Positions 13,101 through 25,100 of a DNA stretch of 64,000 nucleotides are shown one piece after another (position 1 is the stretch's first letter; each line of letters starts with the position of its first letter). This DNA is from Corbicula japonica (taxonomy: Eukaryota > Mollusca > Bivalvia > Venerida > Cyrenidae), in the NCBI GenBank assembly GCA_038501625.1, contig JAZAYU010000011.1, positions 12,036,849-12,100,848 of the forward strand, given 5' to 3'. The notes beneath the pieces are model-generated. The model was not told the origin of the DNA. It did not search any database and saw only the letters and a program-made list of their open reading frames with translations. The position numbers and the translations under genes were made by a program.

Positions 13101-16100
13101 ATTGTTAAATTATATTACAATGAAACCAGTAATATTTACAAATTCTATTACACAAGAAAATGTGAAATTACTGAAGAAATGTTGTTCTATGTTATTTTTC
13201 TTAACCAGTGAGATAAAATTGACCTAAAAATTGCTGTGCAAAAGTATAACATAAACTAGGTAAATCGATGATTAAATCAAAAGATAGAGTATGGTAAAGA
13301 AAGAGGAAGAATAAAGAAAGACAACAAGATACCTCCACTAGAATACACGGCAGACAAGACAAACATAACACAATTTCTATGTCTTTCAACGGTCTTCTCC
13401 CAGGTCTATAGATGTCTAGGTCACTGAAATTCTGGAATTTTAGTGATTTTGAAGAATAAACAATCTTTCTACAGCAGCTAGGTTCAAAACCACAATCGTG
13501 TTTCATTATGAATGTTTCATGTATATTCCATGAAGGGCAAGCATTCCAGGATTTGTTTCCCCTTCCTGAAAACGCAGAGTAGTATTGTCCATTAACTTTA
13601 TCGTCATCATCAGAAGGGCTTTCGCTACTCGAAGAGGAGGACTCACTATCGTCACTATCTGACGATGTGCTGGTGTCACTGAAATTTCTGCTCAAATCTG
13701 TATTCGAGGGAGAGAACTCCGAGGATGTACTTGGCGAGGCCGGCACTAGCTCCTCTGTCATAGGTCGTCCAGAAAATGCAGATACTACAGATCGTCGTTT
13801 TTTTATGTTATTTTTTTTCTTTAATATTCTTCTGCCTACTGCCGGTGATTTTGCTCCAGCTGTACTGTTAGACATCTGAGAATCGGAAGATTTTGCCGGA
13901 GTTGCTGAGAAAACAAACAAAGCGGACGACGTTGGAAAATTAAATTTAGAGATAAACTCATTTGTCTTTTTGGCGCCTTGAGATGATACACTGGCTACAT
14001 TAACAGTATCAGAGAAACCTACTCGCGGGCTTGACTTGGGAAGATTATAAGATCCTTGATCTGAAGATCTAAACACCAAAGTTGACTGTCGTACTTCCTG
14101 ATTGTTAGTTGTTAATGACTTGGATGGCACTGATGCACTACCAGAAGTTGTTTCAGTGACGTCTGACAATCTGTTACCGAACCCCATAGATTTACTTCCC
14201 GTCACCTGGAAACTTTTCTTCCCGCCAAACACTGAAGATACTGATTGGGCTTTACTAACAACCTCTTTTCCCAGGCTGTTACCAATATTTGTTGTGTCCT
14301 CATCATCATCATCTTGTTTGTCAGAAGTAAATATTGTAGCAGCATCAAATGCTGATACCATTTCATTGGTTCTTGCTTTTAGTATAGATTTCATTGCTTT
14401 GTTGATGGGAGACGGTTGTTTCTTCTCAAAGTTATTACCAAAAGCAACCTGTGGTGGGCGGAACGAGAAAACCACTTTTCTCTGAGAAGTCTCTTCAGCA
14501 GGTTTGTGATAACTAGAGGTGCTTGGTGTCTCTGCCAGAATTCTGTCTTCCATTACCACATCATCAACAGTGTCTTGTTTCTGAAAACACGACTGGGTGG
14601 CAGATATATCCACTCTGGACTTCACTGCAAAAACTGAAGATCTGTTTTCACAGTTTCTGGAAGTTTGGGCTGATGGCCCAGGGAATAAGTACCCAAAAGG
14701 TACTAAGCTGCAAGATGTCTCACAAGGAGCATTGGTATCCATTTGTTGATGTCCACTGCTTTGAGAACCCAGATTTGCATTTAAACTACCAAAACATTTG
14801 AAGCCCTGCTCTTTAGCTGAAGCCACAGAAAAGCTGTTTGAAGTTTCCATCTGATGTTCTGTACTAACAGGTATGAATGTTGGAGATGTATCAAACAAGC
14901 CAGATTTTCTTGATAAATCACTGGGTGGTGGAAACAGAGGTCTAAAAGGCATGACAGGGGCACTTGATTCAGGTTTCATATTGACAGATTGTTTTCCTGT
15001 CATAAGAAAGTTTGGTACAATGCCACTCTTTCTGTTCAAAGCACACAATGCTCTAGATGTTTGTGTGAATAAAGATGAAACCATCCCCAAATTGTTTGTT
15101 GGTTTTTCTAGTGTAAATGGTGAAGAAGACAATTGTACATTTGTATCCATCTGAGGCCTGGATCCGCCAAACACAAACAGAGATGAGTTGGTACTTGCAA
15201 TACTTGATGTTACATTTGTATTCATCTGAGGCCTGCATCCACCAAACACAAACAGAGATGAGTTGGTACTTGCAATAGTTGATGTTACATTTGTATTCAT
15301 CTGAGGCCTGGATCCTCCAAACACAAATAGAGATGAGTTGGTACTTGCAATAGTTGATGTTACATTTGTATCCATCTGACGCCTTGGTCCGCCAAACACA
15401 AAAACAGATGAGTTGGTACTTGCAATAGTTGATGTTACATTTGTATCCATCTGAGGCCTGGATCTGCCAAACACAAATAGAGATGAGTTGGTACTTGCAA
15501 TAGTTGATGTAACATTTGTATACGTCTGAGGCCTGGATCCTCCAAACATAAATAGAGATGAGTTGGTACTTGCAATAGTTGATGTTACATTTGTATCCAT
15601 CTGAGGCCCGGATCTGCCAAACACAAACAGAGATGAGTTGGTACTTGCAATAGTTGATGTTACATTTGTTTTAATCTGAGGCCTGGATCCACCAAAAACA
15701 AACAGAGATGAGTTGGCACTAGCAATTGTTGATGCTTCGATTTTATCCATCTGAGGCCTGGCTCCACCAAACACAAATACAGATGGCTTGCTACTTGCAA
15801 TACTTGATGTTACATTTGTATCCATCTGAGGCCTGGATTCGCCAAACACAAATAGAGATGGCTTGCTACTTGCAATAGTTGATGTTTCGTTTGTATCCAT
15901 CTGATGCCTTGCTCTGCCAAACACAAAAACAGATGAGTTGGTACTTGCAATAGCTGATGCTACATTTGATTTAATCTGAGGCCTGGATCCACCAAACACA
16001 AACAGAGACGAGTTGGTACTTGCAATAGTTGATGTTACATTTGTATCCATCTGAGGCCTGGATCCTCCAAACCTAAATAGAGATGATTTGGTACTTGCAA

Positions 16101-19100
16101 TAGTTGATGTTACATTTGTATCCATCTGAGGCCTGGATCCTCCAAACCTAAATAGAGATGAGTTGGTACTTGCAATGGTTGATGTTACATTTGTATCCAT
16201 CTGAGGCCTGGATCCGCCAAACACAAATAGAGAAGAGTTGGTACTGGCAATAGTTGATGTTACATTTGTATCCATCTGAGGCCTGGCTCCCCCAAACACA
16301 AATAGAGATGGCTTGCTACTTGCAATAGTTGATGATACATTTCTATCCATCTTTTGCCTTGAATCTCCAAACACAAATACAGGTGACTTGGTACTTGCAA
16401 TAGTTGATACATTTGTATTCATCTGAGGTTTGGATCCACCAAACATAAATACACTTGACCTGGATGTTACATTAGAAATAACTGGTGGTTTTCTTCCAAA
16501 ATCAAACACTGGATTGCTTGCCGAGGTTAAAGTACAAACTCGATCAATGCTACTCAATGGCGGACTGTGTGCTGCAAAATTTGTGCATCTCATTCCTTCT
16601 GTACTGGATGATAATGTTGTTACTATTCCATATGGAAATAGCGAAGCAATACTTGTGCAACTAGCTCTATTTATCTCTGCACCAAAACTGGGCAAACAAA
16701 GCGGTGTTGGAAGGAGAACATTTTCAGGTACACGTCCAAATGAACTATTTGAGTCCATCATGGTAAGAGGTAATGGTGAATTTGCCCATGTGAACCCTGT
16801 ACTGGTAATAGCATCTGATCCTAGACCAGGTGACCTCATGATTAAGCTAGGATTTGCTAACACTGCTTTTGTAAAATCCAACTTTGTTAAGAGGCCAGAA
16901 CCACCTGGCTGATTATTATGTACTGTACTGCCCTGTTGTAAACTATCATGTCCTACACCCCAAGCCGATTGCATTGTAACTCTGCATATCATGATAGGTT
17001 GTGTAACCGATAGTGATAGCCTTGTCTCTGCTTGAACATTATTTTTTCTTGACTGGATTGTGAATGAGGAACCACATGAAGGTGAATGATTTCCTACTCC
17101 AGTTTTAGGAAGAACTAGAACTGACTTACAATTAGAACCAAGTGAATGGCTTATTTGATCTTTTACACTACTTGATTTTGCACTTGCAAAACTTTTAGGG
17201 CATTCTTTCACTGGAAAATGCTCAAATGACTGGACTAGCTTAGATTTTGTACAGACACAGGCAGAATGTGATGCCTGCTTATCAGTCTGTGTATCTATGC
17301 TATGAACATATGCTGAACACGTAAAACTGTTTTCATTCTTCAATGTCTCATGACAATGACATTGAGCTGGCCTATCTTGTGCTATCATAAGACACTTGTT
17401 ATTTGTGGTAGCTGGCATCAAGACATCAAGAGAGTCTGTCTGTATGCCAATCTCCTTACAGATCAATGTTTTCATGCAACATGTTTGACAAGCTACATCT
17501 TTCATTAGAACACACTTCTCCGCTTTCAGACTTCCTGGTAATGCATCCACCTGGGTGCCCTTCTCTAAAACCACTACTGATGACTTTCCCCCTTGGGTTT
17601 CCTTCCCAGAAACCACCTCTGCTGACATTTTGCCCGATGTTTCATCCACTTGAGTTCTTTTTACAGCAACAACTTCGGATGATATTTCCTCTGGTGCTTC
17701 TTCCACTGAGGTTGCCTTTGCAGCAACAACTTTGGATGTGATTACTCTTGGTGCTGCATCCACCTGGGTTGCCTCCGCAGCAACATCTGAAGTTATTTCC
17801 ACTGGTGTTACAACCACAGAGGTTTCCTTCTTGGCAATCATCTCTACCGTCATTTTGCCTGCTGATGCATCCAGCTGGGTTTTCTTCTCAACTACGAGCT
17901 CTGTTGACATTCCACTTGCAGTCACTAGATAACATTCTATTAATTTAGGTTCAGCATTTGCTTCCTTCACTTCACTGCTCTCCTCAATATCTAAAGATGC
18001 CGGGTCATGTTGCGGAATGTTTTCATCGGAATCATAACCCGACTCCTCCCAACAGTTGTGAAAGAAGCTCTCTTGTGAGCAGACAGTGTCAACTTCAGTC
18101 ACATAGCCCGACTTCTCATCCGAATCAGTGTTGGTCGAGCTGCTATCTGTCTGGACAGAAGCAACTGACTGAGTACTACCACTTGATACAACTTCTTTAA
18201 CTAGAGAAAATACAGTGACAGAAAGGGGAAAGAGAAGAGATGATTAGATGGTATTTCAAGAAAAACTAGAATTATCACTGAAAGTGATTAAATACCCCCA
18301 CATGTATGCTTGATAATTGAACTGGGAATGCTTCGAATCAATGGCATAATGTGTCCCACTTTCAATCCAAAGTGTCGTCTTCACAGTAGCCACATATTCA
18401 GCAAGTTTCATCACAATATCTCATTCCTTCTAAATTTATTGAGCAGAAATGGTTTAAATATGTTAGTAACAGTGGCCTTTATCTAACTTTTATCTAAGAA
18501 CTGTGTGCCAAACATTGTTTATGAGAAATCATCCAGAAACCATTTTTTCTATTTTTAGTAACAGTGACCTTGGCCCCATCAGGCCCAATTTCAATACCAA
18601 GTTTCGTCTTCACAGACACTACCTATATAGCAATTTTCATCCCAATATCTCATTCTGAACCAAAGATATTGAGCATACAGTTTATTTTCTATTTTTAGTA
18701 ACAGTGACCTTGACCCCACAGGCCTTGAATCCCAAAAGTCACCTTCACAAAAACCACCAATACACCAAATTTCATTTAAGAATCTCATTCCAAGCTATAG
18801 TTACCGAGTGGAAACAAAGTTTTGAAGTTTAAATAACAGTGACCTTGATCTTGAACCCACAGGCCCCAAAGTCAAACCTAACCTATATCTTGTTATGTTA
18901 CATCTGTGTCCCAAAAAATAATTAAATCTATGAAGTATTTCATGAGTTATAGTCCAGAAACAATTTTTCTTTTTTAAGTTACAGTGACCTTGACACTGAC
19001 CCCTCAGGCCCCAAAGTCGAACTCGACCTGTATCTTCTGATATTACATATATGTACCAAAAAAGGATTTAATCTGTGAAGTTTTTCATGAGTTATCATCT

Positions 19101-22100
19101 GGAAACCCTTTTTCTATTTTTAGTAATACTGACCTTGACATTGACCCCACCAGCCCCAAAGTCGAACTTGACCTGTATCTTGTGATGTTACATCTATTTA
19201 CCAAACAAGGATTAAATCTGTGAAGTGTTTCATGAGTTATCATCCGGAAACCATTTTTCTATTTTTAGTAACAGTGACCTTGACACTGGCCCCACCAGCC
19301 CCAAAATTGAACTTGACCTGTATCTTATGATGTTACACGTGTGTACCAAAAATAATTTAAATCTGTCAAGCCGTTCATGAGTTATCATCCGGAAACGAAG
19401 AATCCGACCGACCGACAGACCGACCGACCGACCGACAAGCTCACTCCTATATACCCCCTCAAACTTCGTTTGTGGGGGTATAAAAAACAAACAAATAACA
19501 GACAGAAAGAAAATAAAGCTAAAAAGAAATGGAAAACGAAACAGCAAAACAGGCTGAACTGAATATTGTTAGAGACATGTTCATTATGTATAAGAGGTAT
19601 TTTATTTAGGAAACAAAAAGTTCTGTAGATAAAGAAGGGAGAAATAAAGAGAAAAACAACAAGAGCTATCACTGAAGGTGATTAATACCCCCGCAATATG
19701 GCTTTGTCAGAGTATACAGAAATAATGTTCGCATCTTTTTAAAATGCGACACAAATTGTGCATGTATGCCATCTATATATAAAAATCTAAGTATTCGGTA
19801 AACAGGAAGTAGGTGAGCAAGGAGCATTAAATCGCTTTACACCATATGGGAATATATGATAAAGCAATAAGCAAAATATCAGGCGGCTGCATGTTTCAGT
19901 TGCTAAGAAAACTACAACGGAAATTGTGCATGAATGTCAAGTATGTGCACAAATCTAAGTATTCAGTAACAGGAAATAGATGAGCAAGGAGCATAAAATT
20001 GCTTTACACCATATGGGACTATAGGATAAAGCATTATGCAAAATATCAGGCTGCTGCATGTTATTGTTGCTTAGAAAACTGCGACGGAAATTGTGCATGT
20101 ATGTCAACTATGTGCACAAATCTAAGTATTCGGTAAACAGGAAGTAGATGAGCAAGGAGCATAAAATCGCTTTACACCATATGGGACCAATAAGCAAAAT
20201 ATCAGGCTGCTGCATGTTTCAGTTGCTTAGAAAACTACAACGGAAATTGTGCATGTATGTCAACTATGTGCACAAATCTAAGTATTCGGTAAACAGGAAG
20301 TAGATGAGCAAGGAGCATAAAATCGCTTTACACCATTAGGAACTATAGGATAAAGCATTATGCAAAATATCAGGCTGTTGCATGTTATACAGTAGAATCC
20401 ACTTAATTGAATAGCGCTTATTTGAATAATCCGCTTATTATAGTAGAATATTAAAACACAAAACCATTTCTATCTATTTCAATGATAAAAAGTATCTTTA
20501 TTTGAATAGGTCACCGCATGCAATCCGTTTATTATGATAGCACTTTCCCACCTTAAAACGCCTAACAACGCTAATCATTCTTGAAATTCACAAGTTTCTG
20601 CCCCAAGGCAATGTTCAATATCCGGTAAACTCGACAAATCTGTCATTGTTCATCACCTGTGTTACATAATGACTTCCGTTCACTGGCACGCATAATTGTG
20701 TTTACAGTATACATTTATAGCAGTGACGTCACAAAATGGGTTTCCCCGCATTGAGAATTTTCATTTGTTCATAAAATGATCACGTTTTCAGGAAACCGGG
20801 AAATTCCCGACTAAAAATAGATTAATCTTTAAACGAAAGAAACAGAAAAAAAATCAAATAACAAATAAACTTTGTACATGCTCGATAATTTGAACGTTAT
20901 TTAGATCATGCAAACGAATCTTTATTAGGATGGGTTTTAAAATATCGTATACGCAACGTTTTGGCGCCCCAAGCGAGATAATAACTCTTCAAAGAAAAGA
21001 TAGTGGTATAGTAATCGGATAAAGATCGTGAATTTCGGATACGAAAAGTTACGAAAGAAAATGAGTCGACTATGTCGGCAAAACGAAAATTTTTTGAAAC
21101 GGCGCAAAGTCGAAAGAATCAAACGTATACACAGCCCATTTACATAGTATTAGTTATCTTCAAACCGGATTTTATTAAACATGATGGCAGAATATATTTC
21201 TGAGCGCATTACCCCACCCACCACTGACAAAACTGAGAATTTGTAAGCTCCGTTTTTTATGATACTCCGCTTAATTGAATCGAGGATCCTGACAAATAGA
21301 CTATTCAAATAAGCGGATTCTACTGTAGTTGCTTAGAAAACTGCGACGGAAATTGTGCATGTATGTCAACTATGTGTAAAAATCTAAGTATTCATCGAAC
21401 AGGAAGTAGGTGAGCATAGAGCATAAAATCGCTTTACACCATATGGGACTATAGGATAAAGCATTATGCATAATATCAGGCTGCTGAATGTTATAGTTGC
21501 TTAGAAAACTATGACGGAAAATTAACATGCCCTTTGGTTGATGTAATGCACCTTTATGTATACCCCCGCTTCGAAGAAGAGGGGGGGTAATGTTTTACCC
21601 TTGTCCGTCCGTGCGTGCGTCCGTCCGTTACAAAATTTCCGTCACAGTTTTCTCAGCAACTATAACATGTAGCAGCCTGATATTTTGCATATTGCTTTAT
21701 CCTATAGTCCCATGTGGTGTAAAGCAATTTCATGCTCCTTGCTCATCTACTTCCTGTTTGCCGCATATTTTTAGATTTTGTTACTATGAAGGTGCATTAC
21801 ATCAACCAAAAGGCATATTAATTTTCCGTCGCAGTTTTCTAAGCAACTATAACATGCAGCAGCCTGATATTATGCATATTGCTTTATCCTATAGTCCCAT
21901 ATGGTGTAAAGCAATTTCATGCTCCTTGCTCATCTACTTCCTGTTTGCCGAATATTTTAGGTTTTAGTTATGTTATAGTTGCTTAGAAAACTATGACGGA
22001 AAATTAACATGCCCTTTGGTTGATGTAATGCACCTTTATAGTAACAAAACCTAAAATATTCGGCAAACAGGAAGTAGATGAGCAAGGAGCATGAAATTGC

Positions 22101-25100
22101 TTTACACCATATGGGACTATAGGATAAAGCAATATGCATAATATCAGGCTGCTGCATGTTATAGTTGCTTAGAAAACTGCGACGGAAAATTAATATGCCT
22201 TTTGGTTGATGTAATGCACCTTCATAGTAACAAAATCTAAAAATATGCGGCAAACAGGAAGTAGATGAGCAAGGAGCATGAAATTGCTTTACACCACATG
22301 GGACTATAGGATAAAGCAATATGCAAAATATCAGGCTGCTACATGTTATAGTTGCTGAGAAAACTGTGACAGAAATTTTGTAACGGACGGACGCACGCAC
22401 GGACGGACAAGGGTAAAACAGTATACCCCCCCTCTTCTTCGAAGCGGGGGTATAATTAGAAACAATTACCTCCAAAGACTGGGGCTGCCTGTCCAGTATT
22501 TGACTTGCTGGAACCAAATGCTGGTGGGGTGGCTCCAAATGCTGGAGCTGCAGATTGTGCATTGCCACTAAAAGCCCCTGTGGTACCCAGACCGGAGCCA
22601 AATGCTGGTGCAGCATTTGAGCTGAAGGTTGAACCAGCCCCAAAAACTGTAGGGGTGGTTGCAGCTGTTGGTTGTGAAGCCTGGGCACCAAACTTGAACA
22701 AACCCGAGCTGGATGTTGAGGATTCAGTCTTCTGACCAGAAAAGTTAAAGGATGGTGTGCTATTGAAAACAGGAGCTGTTCCACTTGCCTGAAAATATAA
22801 TTTAGTTTCTATCTTAATAAAAACCTGCCCTGTGAGTAGGTGTGTGAGGGGATCTCCACTGCTCTGCCATTACTGTTAAAAGCCTTTGAAAATTTTTGCG
22901 AGAAAGCTAATTGGCTAGATTGCTGCAGGTCTGTGGGTCAGGTGCTCTTTCGTGCCTGAAAAAATGTCTGGAGGGACACCTTGTTTGCTCATCTTCCAGA
23001 TAAAATACAGCAAGTCCATACCCAAGTATGTCATTTCAGAAAGGTATGTTACATCTTTAAAAAGTAGTAACATTACCATTATTATCTTCACCCTCCTCAC
23101 CATAAAATATACCTTAATCTTTGTTCATATCCCACTGCCAATTTAATCTCAAACTAAAAGAAATTATAATATATATGCTGAAAATCATTTACATTATGAA
23201 GTTTGGGCACTTGGATACAAACTATTCCAATATTTCATTTTTATGAAATAAAATTGTCTTTAATTTAAAAGAAATTACTTTAAAAGTCACTCCATTAAAC
23301 TGAAGGCATACCAAGACATTTGTTAATGTTACCTGTGTGGTACTGTTAGCTCCAAAAGAGAAAGGTGCTGGTGTATTGCTGGACTGTCCAAACTGGAAGA
23401 GGGAAGGTGTAGATGCTGCCGGCGCTGTGGTTGGTGCAGCTACAGAATTACTCTGACCGAACACAGGAAAGGACACTGAGCTGGTTGTCTTTACAGCAGC
23501 ATTGGACTGCTGACCAAACATAAAGGGTGAGCTGTTCACAGTGGTAGTAACAGGAATCGAGCTTGCCTGACCAAATACTGAACTGACTGGGGTAGTTTTC
23601 TGCTGGCCAAAATTAAACACTGCTGAACTGGCTACTGTTGAAGCTGGCTTCTGACCGAATGCAAACAACGAAGAACTTGTTGTAGATGCTGCAGACACAG
23701 CTAAAAAGAGAAATCAGTCAATTTTGGGATACACTCAATTCATTAATTGTCAATCACAATCCATTTAATGATATTCTTTATAAACTAATAGGACATAAAT
23801 ATAGTTTACAACAGACTTAGTAAATACAAATAAAAAACAAGATGGGTGTTCAGTTGAACACTTGTGTCACCATCTAGAACTATGTTGAAACAAAAATAAA
23901 TATAATAAACTCACATCCATTGGATGGTGAATTTTAAAGGACTCGAAGGCATGATCCTATGTTTCCCAAGTTGATCAAATAATGAAACTTACCATTGTTA
24001 GTCCCAAACTGGAATGGTGCAGTGGAGTTACTTGATGAATTCTGACCAAAACTGAATGGTGCCTGCTTTTTCATCGCTGGTTCCCCATTATCTGTAACAA
24101 CAAATACAAAATGCTCCAACACTGATTGATTGAAAGATAATTTTTTAGCTGTCAAATGAGAATATCTAAAGGTTCATGAAATTCAAAAAAAAACTTTGTT
24201 CACCTAACGTGTATTATTGCAGCATACTTGTAGATGATTTAATACTGTCCCAAATGATTCAAACCAACACTTCTCTTCTGCCTTGTATTGCAACTAGGAT
24301 AATGCTGACCCAAGTCAAGAAACATAATCTAACTTCAAGTTTTAACCCATGACAATAAGTTCGACATTTTATTATCCACTGAACAAATCATATCAATGAA
24401 TCAATCAGGGTTCTCCCCAGCACATTTTAGCGTAGCGGGAGCGCTACGCTTTGATCTCAACTACTGTACTTCCGCTACTCTTTAATTATCCTGCTATGCC
24501 TTAAACTGTTAACGCTTTGCCTTCCTGTTTATTGTAAAATCCAAGTAATCATGTGTCTCCTCTCAAAATTAGCCCCAGGCTATTTCCCTTATTAAGAAAA
24601 AAGCTAAAAGGCCGTTGTTTACACAAATCAATGTCCGATTGACGAATCAAGACTGGTGGATGGGGTTTAAGACCAGTCTTTGACGTCTGCAAATTTACTG
24701 TAATTTGCATTTTATTCTGGTTTGTGACAATTCCTGATATGCACATTTCACCTTTTTTTGAATGAAAAACCAAACTTATCAAACACCAGACAAATAATCA
24801 AGGCTAAAACAATAATAAAATGGTCTATGTTTTGAGTTTTCTGTTCGATTTTCTAATTCTTTTGTTGACAAATTGTTGCTGTTGATGTGTTGTCCAGGAT
24901 CGAGGTTAACTTCAGAAAACATTTTTTAAAGAATTTTAAAGATCGTTTAAAATGTAAAACATAGTAAAATATGTCAAAATTGGTTGTTTTATTTATTTCA
25001 AGTTGTTCTTTCGATTTATTTTGGAATGAATCAAGGAAAAATGCAGAAGTCATATATTTTGGCGACCATGCTATATTTGATACAAGTTATACTCGACTTC

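Noticed and set aside
13201..13646. C-terminal end of the 1,633-residue open frame
   Set aside because: After the Ser/Asp run the composition changes to hydrophobic, Cys-rich, intron-like sequence; a donor at 13646 is more likely than use of this stretch.
16430..16912. 160-residue plus-strand frame opposite the FG block
   Set aside because: Antisense shadow of the giant FG open block; no independent coding signal.
21957..22784. 275-residue minus-strand open frame
   Set aside because: Chance fusion of an out-of-frame reading of NUP153 exon 19 with the adjacent transposable element.
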